DNA from: Drosophila miranda
Taxonomy: Eukaryota > Arthropoda > Insecta > Diptera > Drosophilidae
DNA: 64,000 nt
Assembly (NCBI RefSeq): GCF_003369915.1
Contig: NC_046676.1
Coordinates: forward strand, 8,711,501 to 8,775,500
Reading direction: 5' to 3'
How positions within the stretch are numbered: the stretch's first letter is position 1; every line of letters begins with the position of its first letter. A model generated the notes under the pieces. The model was not told the DNA's origin. It ran no database searches and worked only from the letters and a program-made list of their open reading frames with translations. The translations under genes were made by a program, and so were the position numbers. Of the stretch, positions 1 to 11,305 are shown in pieces.

Positions 1-980
1 CAAACTGCCATCGACTGAATGATGCCCGGATAATGGCCTGATGGCTGACAACATCTGTCCAGAAGAACAGACGCCATGCATGCACGGCAATGTTGCGAGG
101 ATTCTGCGAGTTCGCCCAGGAAGCTAAAAGAGGCAACGTTTTAGAATAGGAGAGAGAGCTTCAGTCTGTCGTAGCGGGAGGGATGCAGGGCACGTCCTTG
201 TCGACATCTGCGTGATTGGCCAAGGCTCCACCGAAACTAGGCATCACATTGACTGCTTCGCTGGCTTTAGGATGATGGTGTTGCCGGTAACCCAGTTTCA
301 GCGATGGTCTGCTCTGTGGTCGGATGAATGGTTTGAAATGTTTTGCCCGATTTGCTCTTGTGCCACTTACTTTTTGATGAACAGTCCGTGTAGAACACCT
401 TCAGGTTGGTCTATTAACTGAGGCAGGGCGGAGTAGTCGGCCACAGCTGCGGTAAAGGGCGCCGCTGGGCTTTAAAACGGCCGTCCACGGAAAATCTAAT
501 ATAAACATTACTTTGTTTTGTTCGTCAATTGAGAAGGCAGTGCTTCGATAAGTCGCGACAGCTGATCGCTGGTGGTGGGAGTTTCTCAATATCGAAATAA
601 TAATCGAATCCAAAGTATCGATGCCGATAACAACTTCTCTGTTGCCAGATGGTTGGAAAAGGATCACATCTGGCAGCGCCAGACTATCGATAACATTAAG
701 TATCGAAACTGTTGGACATATTTATTATTAAAAAAAATTTCACCAATTAAATTTCTGCCCCTGTTTGCAGTCGTCGTGTACGAAAACAGAAGTGAGCTAA
801 TTGGCAAAACAATAGCAGCCCCACCCGCACACACCACATCACTCTACCACATAGTTGAATACGACAAGGCGGAGATAAAAGTACAACAGTACCTCCCCCC
901 GCTCGCTACTCATTTGGGGTAAAGTTCACAAAGCCCATTGCCAACGGCGGAGCTACATACGACAGTTTTTAGCTATCGCC
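1..980. other. Intergenic and 5' region of Pex13
   Basis: I recognise no gene here. The few short open frames have no domain, signal peptide or splice context that I can defend. A perfect DREF-type site (TATCGATA) at 685-692 lies about 290 bp upstream of the Pex13 start codon and is the best promoter candidate. The left part may hold the edge of a gene outside the window, but nothing in it is recognisable. Confidence 0.5.
685..692. promoter_or_regulatory. DRE-like site (TATCGATA)
   Basis: Perfect 8-bp match to the DREF response element, a common core-promoter-proximal element of Drosophila housekeeping genes. It lies about 290 bp upstream of the Pex13 ATG. Binding itself is inferred. Confidence 0.5.
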
Positions 981-2457
981 ATGGCCGACAACAATAATCT
1001 TCGCAACGCTGTGATCAACGAGGCGCCTTTAGTGCCGCCGACGAGTATTGTTGGACCCGGATTTTCCAGTGGGCCTCCGCCAGATGCAGTGCTGCGCACT
1101 CCCTTCGCCGGTAATGTGCGTGCTCTACCAAACCTCGCCCCACCACTTCCACTGTCGCCGTTTCAACAGACGCAATATGGATATGGCGGAGCATATGGAA
1201 ACAATAGCTACGCTGGTGGCTATGGCGGCTACAACACGGGAGGAGGATTCGGAGGAGGATATGGAGGAATGGGCCAATTTGGTAGCGGTTGGGGAGCTCC
1301 GTACAGGTCGTATTGCGGTGACTTTGGCGGAGGCTACAACAGATTTGGCGGTATGGGGGGCATTGATCCGGAACAGCGATTCATCCAGATGGCCGAGGCA
1401 AGCTCGCGTCCAGCGTTCCAGAGTATAGAGTCCTTAGTATCGGCCATTGGGAACATTGCCTCCATGCTGGACTCGACATTCTTTGCGTTAACGAGCTCAT
1501 TTCGGGCCATTCTCGGCGTGGCAGCGAACTTTGGACGTCTGCGCAGCGTTTTTGCGCAGTTCTGGACGACATTTACCATCTTCCGAGGGCTGAAATGGAT
1601 CTACAGAAAGTGAGTAGCAATCGGAAAGAGATTTAACACTGGCTTTACTGAACGTACTTGTAGGATTCTTTTCTGGCTGCGATTATCGAATTTGGATCCT
1701 TCTTCGGAGGCCTTCAAGAAGGCCTTTGCTGAAGCTCTCAACGAAAACCATAGTCAGGTCGGAGGGGGACCACAGCCTCCGCGAAAAAGAAATTCGCCCT
1801 GGCCGGTATTAGCCTTCATAAGCTTTATATTCACGGCTCCCTATCTGATCATGAAGCTGTTGGGCTCGGTAACGAACACGGCCCAGGAGGAAGGTACATA
1901 AACCTTATGCACATTGCACACTTGCTTTATCTAATCGCGAGCACTTTGCTCTCGCCATGTGCTATTAATCTGGCCGATAAGCCGTGAGAAATGTGATAAG
2001 CCCCGGGTATAATTCTTGTATGTTTTTGTTTCTCGCAGCCCGCAATCCATCCAAGTGGGTCGCACCGATTCACACCCAGGCTGTGTACGATTTCGCCGCT
2101 CGGAATCAGAGTGAACTCTCGCTGAGTGCCGGCCAGTCGCTCCAGGTGGCCCCCCGCGAGATCCAACAGACTGTCAATCTGCTCAATACCGGCTGGGCCT
2201 TGGCCACAACAAATGGCCAGACTTCAGGCATCATTCCCATTAGCTATGTGAAATCACCGCAGCAACTACGCCAGGATCAGGAACAAGTTAAACCCACCCA
2301 GCCGAGACCTGAGCTGATGAATCTTTCTACAGATGCTTTTCCCGCACCGCCGTTGGATCAACAAATGAACTACGACTTCAACCTGGCGGCCCAGCAACAG
2401 GCACCCCTTGGGCCGCCCTCAACTGCAACAGCGGCATTTGAAGAGGGTTTCGCTTGA
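981..2457 (+). CDS. Pex13: Peroxin-13, peroxisomal docking protein
   Basis: Coding exons are 981-1609, 1664-1893 and 2039-2457, all with GT..AG introns in consistent phase, giving 425 residues. The N-terminal half is proline-rich, then Tyr/Gly-rich (repeated GGYGG-like runs, residues about 65-135), as in other PEX13 proteins. Hydrophobic segments follow at about 150-200 and 265-282. The third exon encodes a C-terminal SH3 domain at about 293-355, with the ALYDF-like core AVYDFAA and the terminal ISYVKSP strand. In the family, PEX13 sits in the peroxisomal membrane with PEX14 and forms the import conduit for PEX5 cargo; the Tyr/Gly region and the SH3 domain bind import factors. The start is the ATG at 981 (context GCC ATG GCC). 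A DREF-type site lies upstream. Dp follows convergently. Length and domain order are normal. Confidence 0.95.
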
Positions 2458-3751
2458 ATTACCCCAGCCAGTGGCCCCCCCGTGCACAGTCCTAAAACAT
2501 AGCTTTAGTTTAAGTATGTATCTTCGGTTGACCTGTTGTATTTTAAGATAGCTTCCGCCTTTTGTAAGTATATTTCCATTTAAGATTTTTGAATTTGTAT
2601 GTAAGACTGTTCTGCTCTGCGATCCGATCCCAATGAACTAAAGTAAACTACAACAACAAACCGAGTTCCATGACTCATTTCCATCGCCAAATGTGGTGGC
2701 TTTCAGCCCAGTTCAGCCTCCTCTAGTCACGCAGTTCTAGTTAGAAACTCGTTCCTCGGGTTTGCTGAGAGGGTATGCAAAATAAGGTGAAGAAAAATGC
2801 ATAGGTTTTCTTTGTTTATATCATATTTTACAATATGCAATCCGCTTTATTAATTCGTTTGTTTGTCAGTTATTCCCATTGCAGCAATATGCAATTCAAT
2901 CCAATCATTAATTATTCCGATTTATTACACAGCTACATGCACTCGACACTTATATTTAAACGCATTCTATTTGACTTGTCTACTAATTTGTATTTGTATT
3001 TGTATGCTTCTCTGTATTCACTTGAAGATTATATAAATTCTGAAAATTTATATTTCGCTCGTATTATTGCTAAATTGGTAGGTTGATTATTTGCATTCAT
3101 TCCATCTCCGTTTCTTTGTTAAATTAAATGTTTTGGGGCTGAGAAATTGTCAAAGACCTTCCACTTTTGAGGATGATTGAATAAAACATATTACATATGT
3201 ATGTATTGGATGCCCTGCCATTCTTGTCTTCTAATCGTACAAATAATTCCAGTTCGTTTTGGTTGTGTTTAAAAATTTGGGTGTATTGTATTATCCAGAG
3301 AAATTTACCCATAACATTATCGCTTTCGCTTTAGTATTACCCATTAAAGGAGGAGGGGCGGCAAAGGGGAGACGACTCGTAACAACTAAGAAACAATATT
3401 TGCTTATAATATAGACAAATTACTTTTTAAAAACTCATTCAGCTTAAACATAAATCTTTAAAGATCCAAGGGAAAATGGGTATGCGACACCATTCACTTA
3501 TGATTTTCCCCCATGTTGTTTAGACGATAATTATAGCAATATTGTATAACTTAATAAAGTCTCATTGAAATTTAAAAAAAAAAACCAACTGTGGGTGGGA
3601 TGGTGGTAGGGTGATAGGGGAGCCGACAAGTTTAACCGTGTGGGGGACGTGGCAAACCTAGCAAAGCATTGATAAACGTAAAACTAAATGAATCTTCTGC
3701 ATCCCCGTCCGCATCGGCCATTGCATGTGCAATGTGAGCGGCATCGTCAGC
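2458..3751. other. Convergent 3' UTRs of Pex13 and Dp
   Basis: AT-rich sequence between the Pex13 stop (+) and the Dp stop (-). It must hold both 3' UTRs. AATAAA occurs on the plus strand near 3551, and several TTTATT (polyA signals for the minus strand) lie between 2840 and 2940. I see no additional coding signal. Confidence 0.6.
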
Positions 3752-6700
3752 TCAATCTATGTCATCCTCCAGCTCGTCATCGTCCAGCTCCAGCTTGAGA
3801 CCGTCACCAATGGTGCGCTGTGTTGTGTTTTGTGACAAGCTTTGAGAATCATTGTACACTGTGAATTCGGTATCCTCGTCGTCGGAATCGTACATGGTTT
3901 CTCCAGTTTTTCCGGCTCCATAAGCTAGAAAACGGAATGGTATTGTAGATATTTTTATTGATATTTTTATCCGATATGAAACTTACCTTCTACATATTTG
4001 GCTAGATTTGGTGGGACCCAATTCTTCACGCGCTCAATGTTTTCGGGCGTGCACTTACCCTTATCCAAGCCTAGAATGGTTGAAAAAATCAATTAGTTTA
4101 CTGAAAACTGTGGAGGAGGATTCGGCTCGGAGATTACATACCCAAACAGAAGCCCATACGCTTGAGGACTTCAATGTCATCGTGCATTTCAAATGTCTTG
4201 TCGAACTTGAATATGTATTCGGACCTACATAGTACGGACAGGGCAATGAATAGTGAATAAGTGGTAGAATTTGGGGGAACTAAGAGATGTTGGACTCACT
4301 TGTCGTTGGTCACGCTGCAGTTGATCTTGGTCGATTTGTGCGTGTTAACTATGATGAACGGCAGCTGACAGGATGCATTGGCTGAGGGCACCACGCCCTG
4401 GCTCTCATTATGCTTGTTTCGCTCGACTAGGCCTTTGAATGCTACATGCTGCATAATCATTTCGCGCAGCATATCATTTTTCTGTTTGATACGCTCCCGC
4501 CGGAGACTATTCTCCTCTTCCAACGCCAGAAATTGCTAGGGAATTGATAGGGACACATAGCATTAGCCGACATAGTCGCAGGACTTTAAGATTGTACGGT
4601 CTTACCTCCGCTGAGTTGGCGGGCAGTCCTATCCAGCGTATTTCCTTCTTATCCTTGGATATAACATTGATTGCCATCAGTACGTTGAGCGCATCGTAGA
4701 CACGACGTCGGATATTCTTTTGATCACAGTTACTGTCGTATGCATTGTTTTTCATTTCTTCGCTGACGAGGTCGTCGGCCACTTCATTGTATGTGGTTTT
4801 GCCCTTCTCCTCAACCTTCTCGCACACCTTCATCGAGAAGTGGCGCAGACCCTTGCCGGCCTTGTCCGGCTTGCGTTTCTTTTGTGCTGTCGAGGATGAG
4901 GCGGAAGTTGAGTGGTTGCTCTGTATGGCATGGCTGTTAGAATCAAAAGAACGATCAGCTTAGTTCCTGTTTTTTTTTTTGGACTTGCATCAGCTGGAAA
5001 CTTACAGTCTTGACTTAATTTTAATGGGATTATTTGGCGTAAACCTCTCAAAGCGTTCCTTTATCTGTTTATGCAAAAAACACATTCGGTTAATGCCGCA
5101 TTGAGGTGGAGTAGAGTACCGCGCTACTTACCCCGTCGTACATGCCGCCGCCCCCGCTGGCGCTCTTCTGTGCCGACCCAGTTGTGTATGAAGTATCTGT
5201 GTTTGTTCAATGGATATCGAATGAGAACCGATCGAAAGGTTATGTGTGTTTGTGGCTTACTTTCTGTTTTTGGAATGACCGTACCGTTGTCCTGCAATCG
5301 AATGAACTGTCCCTGATTTGTGGAGCCCTGTGAGGGTTGTGAAATGTGAGTTAAGCAACGATACGATACCCTCCGATCCGAAGTAGACGCCTTACCATCT
5401 GACTGAACGCGCCCATGCGTCCAACGGTGCCAATGCCACTGCCATTGCCACTGACACTGTTGCGCGCGGAAGAGCTGGTGGCATACACTACGGAAGATTT
5501 TCCACTATGCATTTCGGATTTCACTTGTGCCGGCTTCCGCATTGTGGCTATTTGTCCTAGAAGAAGATAAATGCAGTTTCAGATTGGATTCTCTCTGAAG
5601 AACTACTAAGAATTTGACAACACGATTGTGTCAATATCCCCAACACGCACACACACATCAAATTACACTGGCATGTGTGTATTCGACTATTGTCGGTGTG
5701 CAGCCCTCGCTGTGAGGCAAATGTAGTGAACACAACAAGCGCGCGCAACTGAAAACGACTGCAACAACAGTAAAATATAACGAAGGTACATATTTCTGAA
5801 TCAGAACTTTAAGGGTGCATACAACACACACACACACACACATAAGTATTGCTATGTATAGTAAAGAAGAGGATGAAGCAACAACCCGAAAACAGATCAC
5901 TTAGGGTTGTTGAAAATACATATACTGAAGTTTTTCTGGTAAATACATTACATATGTATGTAGGTATATTAACGGAACCGCCAAGTTTAAACCAAAATTC
6001 TGTTGTTTTTTTTTTTAATTTTTTAAAAATTATTTTTTTTTGTCTCAAACGCGACCACCAAAAAGGTGGTCATGATTTGTACATACAATTGTGCAAGGTA
6101 TAACTGAGAAGAGGTGGAGTTCTAAATATCATTAATATCGATATTTTTATGAACTACTTTTTAAGTCACAGTTTGGTCTAAAAGAAACATTAATTTGAAA
6201 GTGATCTGCACAAAGACCTTATCCCAAAAGATAAATATTGCTCTGATAAAAAAGGTACCAAATGCTATGGAAAAATAGACCATAACTAGAATCAAAAACA
6301 TATGGGGCCAGATTAGTTGTATGCATCCCTGGCTTACATCTTTGTCTTTGTAACCGGCTTTTCTAAGCAACTCAAGTTTTTTACGTTAGCTTCTTTCGGT
6401 ATGATAATTATTCACCTGTCGCCCAATATTTGCATAACCATAACAACAGAGCGAGTGGTCAAGGGAGAGACCAAATGATGGCCTTCGCTCTCAAATCAAA
6501 CTCCTAGAACAAGCAAAACCGCAAAGGGTCTTCGAATACTAAAAATAGCTACAAACTCTCTCTCTCTCACACGTATGCAACCTACCTTCAAATGACGCAC
6601 ACAGTGGCTTAACTACAGGCATACACGCCTTGGGCCGGCCAGCGGGGCGGACTGGGGATCGGCAACTTTTAAGTTCTAAAAACGTTTGTACTGTATTGAG

Positions 6701-6924
6701 ATAATATTCTGGCAGACTAACACACAAAAATTTCAAAATTAAATAGGATTCACTGTAATTAGTTGTGGGACCGTGGTTCGATGCAAGCATCAAACACTTA
6801 CACGTGTATACCAGTCGCTACACATGTTTGATGTTTGCCCGTTTTAGGGGTTTAGCTTTTTTACCTACGAGATTGTGTGTTTGTGTGTGTGGCATTGTTG
6901 TTCTTGTCTCTAGCCTTGTTCGCC

Positions 6925-6955
<31 letters not shown>

Positions 6956-7780
6956 ATTCCCACTCCGGTCTTTTTGCGACTGTGTGACACATTGCAGAAT
7001 GTCACGCAGTTTTTATAATTTTTCTTTTGCTAATGTTATTCAAAATCATTATTTATAACTAAAAATAAAAATATTGCAGGTTTTTGATGCAAAACTTTCG
7101 TACTGAATGTAGCATAAACAGCGCTTCCACGACCGCCAGCGCTGGGCTGCATATCAGCTGTTGGCTAGTACGATAAAATAAAAGTGTGAGAATAATATGT
7201 CCATGTATGTATGTGTGACGGAGCGCGCCAACTGGGCGATAGTTGAACGGTAGGTGGGGGCGGAGAGAACATACCGATTTCAGTACTTCGAAAGTAGCTC
7301 TCTCTGCCTCTTTACCATTACTTTACTTTATTTTGTTCATCCTGTTGTGCAAGCTATTGTTTTTCAGTTGTCCTCTGCTTGTTTCTCGTGCACTAAAAAC
7401 GTATCAAACGATGAATATTGTCAGCAAAAGAAACCCGAAAAAGAAAAGATGGCGTTTTACGCTCCCCATGCAACTTTGTAGTATCGTATCGCGCCCGCCT
7501 CCATATGTGCGTGTGCACGAGTGTGTGGGTATCACTTTGCCTCTGCCTCTGATAATACACACACACACACAACCAAATAGAATGCTCATTAATCAAGGCA
7601 GCCCGAAGTCCTTCCCGGTAAGATAGAAAACATCAAGGCTCTTCAATTGCCTTGGAGGTATTCCGCTTTAAAGAGAGATGGAGATGCCCACTTACCATGC
7701 TCATCTTGAAAGAAGAAGTTTACTTCATCCGTTTTAGCTGCACCGCTCGCTGCTGCTGCTGCTGAAGAGTTATGCGCCAT
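3752..7780 (-). CDS. Dp: DP, dimerisation partner of E2F
   Basis: I reconstruct ten coding exons: 7780-7696, 5556-5396, 5327-5261, 5196-5132, 5064-5006, 4933-4606, 4535-4300, 4224-4142, 4070-3987 and 3924-3752. All have canonical splice sites, and together they encode 446 residues. The N-terminus is Ala-rich, followed by a low-complexity linker. The winged-helix DNA-binding domain (about residues 160-235) contains the DP/E2F signature [12 protein letters not shown] Leu-rich coiled-coil and marked-box dimerisation region follows (exons 7-9, with [10 protein letters not shown]). The tail is strongly acidic and ends [12 protein letters not shown] heterodimerises with E2F1/E2F2, binds E2F sites and, with RBF/dREAM, controls S-phase and developmental genes. 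The 2.1-kb first intron carries CA and CT microsatellites. The start ATG at 7780 was chosen because its Ala-rich exon joins in phase to the next one. Confidence 0.94.
5557..7695 (-). other. Dp intron 1 with microsatellites
   Basis: Intron of about 2.1 kb with no recognisable nested gene. It holds a (CA)n tract at about 5820-5842, poly-T runs at about 6005-6042 and a (CT)n tract at about 6930-6955. The GAGA/CT tract could be regulatory, but that is not shown. Confidence 0.6.
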
Positions 7781-8862
7781 CTTAGGAGTAACTTGGCTGT
7801 TATTGTTATAGTGGGACACACTCCTTTCATAGAAACCCAACCAGGTAGGCAGGTGCAATAGTGTCGACGTTGCCGCTATCACCGGTGCCGAACCCCGCAC
7901 AGATAGCCGACTGTTGCCTCTCGCCCACTACTCCTCACCACAGTACTCTTCTGGCTGTCACCTCCTAGAGGGCCGCCAAAAAAAGAAGTCTTGAATAGCA
8001 AAAAGCACGTAGCCGCAACGTGTGTATGGGTTGCCTAGTGTGAGTGCTGTATTCGTAGTTTGTGTGTATTTTTCACTGCACTGCACTATTGAAACACGTG
8101 TGTTAATCCCCTCTTTGCCTACACTTTTATGCGCTTAGGGATCGGTATTAATGGGTACAAAATTGGTTGTAGCTCGAGTCAAAATGGCGAGCGCGAGCGC
8201 ATTTTTGTTCACTTCCAGCACAAGAGCATTTTTTCTTGTCACACACACACAGCGGCGGCCGCAAAATTGCTTTGGTGCCTGTTTTCGATGGCGATTTTCG
8301 CAGACTAAACGCACTTCGATTTTCACAAACAATATCGCAAAAGATTCCCCGAAATCGACTCTTTCGTGTGGTGTGTTTACTTTCAAACAATTTGTATTTT
8401 TTAACGGAGCACGATATGCACAAAATTTCCACCAAGTCGTTGCTTTTTCGTTTTCATGTGGGAAAGGCAGATCAGGCCAGTGTGCGGGTGCGAATGAAAT
8501 GGCAGACAGTGCGCGCCAATTTACGCATCAATCGAGCTCAGTGTTGGAAGCAGCTGGTTTCCAAAATCGACTTGCAGCACTCGCCGCAAAATGTAAACAA
8601 TGCTCCCACTGCATTCCGCGACTAGGTATTTTTCGCTCATGTCTTATACGGTCCCACCTCGAGTCAAATAATAAATTAAGCAGAAATTTGATGATAAAAA
8701 AAAATGATTAAGCTAGCTTACAATAATAAACCGAGAAGAACAACTGAAAAGATATAACAAGTCCGAGTCACAGGAGCTATATACTATACTTGCGGAAAAC
8801 GCCAAGCGAGTAGTGGATAGGACAGCGAGGACACTACACTATCGACTCCAGACAACAACAAA
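7781..8862. other. Divergent region between Dp and Fsn
   Basis: The region holds the Dp 5' UTR and promoter (leftward) and the Fsn 5' UTR and promoter (rightward). It is unusually stop-poor around 8150-8710: open frames of 186 and 129 codons on plus and of 95 and 83 codons on minus. None has a recognisable domain or splice support, so I read it as non-coding. Confidence 0.5.
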
Positions 8863-9768
8863 ATGGTCGATCGTGTGGCAGCTCTGTGCAATTATAATGT
8901 CTTGGAGGTTGTATTTTCGTACCTGGACCTCAATGACTTAGGCCGCTGTTCGCAAGTCTGCAAAAGTTGGTTCCACTTCCTAAACGACGAGAACAGCGAC
9001 GTCTGGCGGTTTCACTGTCTGAACAAGCTGCCAAAGGAAGTCACCAAGTCGGAATTGCTGTCTCCAGTCCCCACCTACAAGACAAAGCTGCGAGCGTTCT
9101 TTCATTCGTGGAATCCCAGCGATTGCTCGCGAAATGTGTATATTAAGCCGAATGGATTCACCCTGCATCGGTAAGACAGTTTGGTAGTAGGCTCAAACGA
9201 AAATATAGCAGACTCCATGTTCTTTCGTTGCTAGGAACCCTGTGGCTCAGAGCACAGACGCTGCAAGGGCCAAAATCGGCTTTCGACACGGACGCCATGC
9301 CTGGGAAGTCATCTGGGAGGGTCCACTCGGAACGGTAGCCGTAATTGGGATATCTACAAAGGAGGCGGCCCTTCAATGTCACGGCTATGTGGCCCTATTG
9401 GGGTCCGATGATCAGAGCTGGGGCTGGAACCTGGTCGAGAACCATCTATTGCACAACGGCGACATGCAGGGAGGTTATCCATTGTTGAACAATGCACCCA
9501 AATATCAGGTGGGCGAGCGGATTCGCGTCATATTGGACTGTGATGATTATACTTTATCGTTTGAAAAGAACTACGAGTTTCTGGGCGTGGCCTTTCGAGG
9601 TGAGCTTATCATTTGGTGATTCTTTAATGATTTTAGATGCTCATTGCCAACTATTTACCGCATTTGGTTTCAGGTTTGCCCGATAAAAAGCTTTTTCCCA
9701 CAGTATCTGCTGTCTATGGCAACACTGAGGTGTCTATGGTCTATTGTGGCACCCCCTTAGACGGTTAG
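8863..9768 (+). CDS. Fsn: F-box/SPRY protein, FBXO45-type (Fsn)
   Basis: Three coding exons, 8863-9170, 9235-9599 and 9674-9768, join in phase to 255 residues, the length I recall for D. melanogaster Fsn. Residues about 5-50 form an F-box ([20 protein letters not shown], then a CKSW core). Residues about 85-250 form a B30.2/SPRY domain, with DDQSWGWNL and [13 protein letters not shown]. In the family, Fsn/FBXO45 is the substrate adaptor that joins the RING ligase Highwire/PHR1 in an atypical SCF-like complex, which limits DLK/Wallenda MAP kinase and so synapse growth and axon degeneration. An AATAAA at 10114-10119 is the likely polyadenylation signal. No anomalies were seen. Confidence 0.95.
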
Positions 9769-10214
9769 CTATGCCATAAGCAGATGCAGCCTTAATTGCG
9801 TACAATTTGTTTAACAAATTCCCTGGATCCATACAGATTTATCCTTAATGTGTACATGTAATCTCGATGTCAATGTCTTTAATCATTCCGCATGCGACTC
9901 AGTTTGATATCTTAAATATAGTTTCTAGGTTCTTTTTTGTACAAAAATTAAGCATTTTGTTGAGTTTATACCACGCCACGCCAAAGTTCAAATCCACCAC
10001 CGCACTATCCTCGAACGGCAATATTTAGGTTAGTTATACGAACCAAATGAATATATTATAGCAGCCAACCAATTCAGCATTGTTTGTACATCCTTATCCA
10101 AGACATTTGCCCAAATAAAACAGAATAATGAACTAAACGAAATTAACTCAACATATGTATTCCTTTGCTTATAGTAATTGTCCCCTTTTGGGCGACTTAC
10201 GTACAAAGTTTAAT
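9769..10214. other. 3' UTRs of Fsn and of the CSNAP-like gene
   Basis: Convergent 3' ends. The AATAAA at 10114-10119 fits the end of Fsn. No further gene was seen. Confidence 0.6.
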
Positions 10215-10521
10215 CTACTGTTTGGGATTGTCGCCAGTTTGCTTGACTTTGGCCCAATTGTCATCGTCAAACAGATCATCGAAATTATTGTAAAAATCAG
10301 CATGCACATGTTTATCATTGGTGGGAAGATGATCCATCATCATGCCAGTAGCGCCGCCCGACTATAAATGCCATGGTAGTATAATTAATTGTTTTTCATA
10401 TTTTTTGTTAGGACTTTCCCCACCCTGCTGACTTCAAACTCACCTCGTCCATTTCCATATAGCCGGGGCCCTCTGAAAACATCTCATCGGCAGCTAGTGA
10501 AGGCTTCATATTCAGATCCAT
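10215..10521 (-). CDS. COP9 signalosome acidic subunit (CSNAP/COPS9-like)
   Basis: This gene is made of two short exons, 10521-10444 and 10361-10215, with a GT..AG intron of 82 bp. The 74-residue product contains the hallmark of the CSNAP/COPS9 (formerly MYEOV2) family: a KPS..DEMF start, a [12 protein letters not shown] stretch, and the acidic aromatic segment [16 protein letters not shown]. In the family this tail packs into a groove of the COP9 signalosome, the enzyme that removes Nedd8 from cullins. Vertebrate CSNAP ends just after the acidic motif, as I recall it. Here about 17 further residues follow ([14 protein letters not shown] end), so the C-terminus is extended. The gene is divergent from the CZIB-like gene at 10762, with a DREF-type site between them. 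Confidence 0.85.
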
Positions 10522-10644
10522 TGTTAGCTGGTTTTTGTTGTGTTAAATTTAAGGAATTCTTTAATTAATTCTTTTGTTTATACCAAAATCTTTTGTGAAA
10601 ATTCTCAGCGTTGCCCATTGGGGCTACAAAACCATCGATGACGC

Positions 10645-10652
10645 TATCGATA
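10645..10652. promoter_or_regulatory. DRE-like site in a divergent promoter
   Basis: Perfect TATCGATA in the 240-bp space between the start codons of the CSNAP-like gene (-) and the CZIB-like gene (+). It is probably shared by both. Confidence 0.5.
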
Positions 10653-10761
10653 TATTTCGAAAAATATTGATAGTTGAAAGTTAACAGCTGAGCAAAAATT
10701 AAGCAGTCTGGCAATATCGCCAAAAACTTGCTGCCACCGCGTAGAATAAATATTTGCAGAA

Positions 10762-11305
10762 ATGGTTCGCGTGGGACTTCAAATATCTGCCACATTGGAG
10801 AACATAGATAAATTAGAGACTTCCCATCCAGACTATCCATTCTTCGTGAAGTTGACCTGCAGCAACTGCGGCGAGCAGTCCGACAAATGGCACGACATAA
10901 CCGAATCGGAGCGAGTGCAGCAGGATACCCGGAACACGGCCGGATTTAATTTCTTCATGAAATGCAAAATGTGCAGTCGGGAGAATAGCATCGATATTGT
11001 AGAAAAGTCAAACGGTGAGCGCTCTTACATATTTAGAAGGTTCATTCACTGATTTTGTCTCTGCAGTGCCCTACACGGCGGATGATAGTGGAAAACTTAA
11101 GACTATCGTCATCTTTGACTGTCGCGGCCTGGAACCTGTTGATTTCTCCCCCCGCTCCGGCTGGAAGGTTTTCTCCTCCGAAAATGGCCAGTCTTTCGAG
11201 GATGTCGATCTATCGGAAGACGACTGGGTGGAGTACGATCAGAAGAATAACAACTCCGTAGGGGTTTACGAGTTCGCCTCAAAATTCATCAAGATAAAGA
11301 AGTGA
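10762..11305 (+). CDS. CXXC zinc-binding protein, CZIB/UPF0587 family
   Basis: Two exons, 10762-11014 and 11067-11305, encode 163 residues, the usual length of the C1orf123/CZIB family. Two CxxC pairs (CSNC near residue 33 and CKMC near residue 70) form the zinc site. The DWVEYDQKN segment near the C-terminus is also typical. The family consists of small cytosolic zinc-binding beta-sandwich proteins; human CZIB has been linked to the copper chaperone for superoxide dismutase. I believe the D. melanogaster orthologue is CG4646, but from memory only. An AATAAA at 11360-11365 fits as the polyadenylation signal. Confidence 0.9.
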
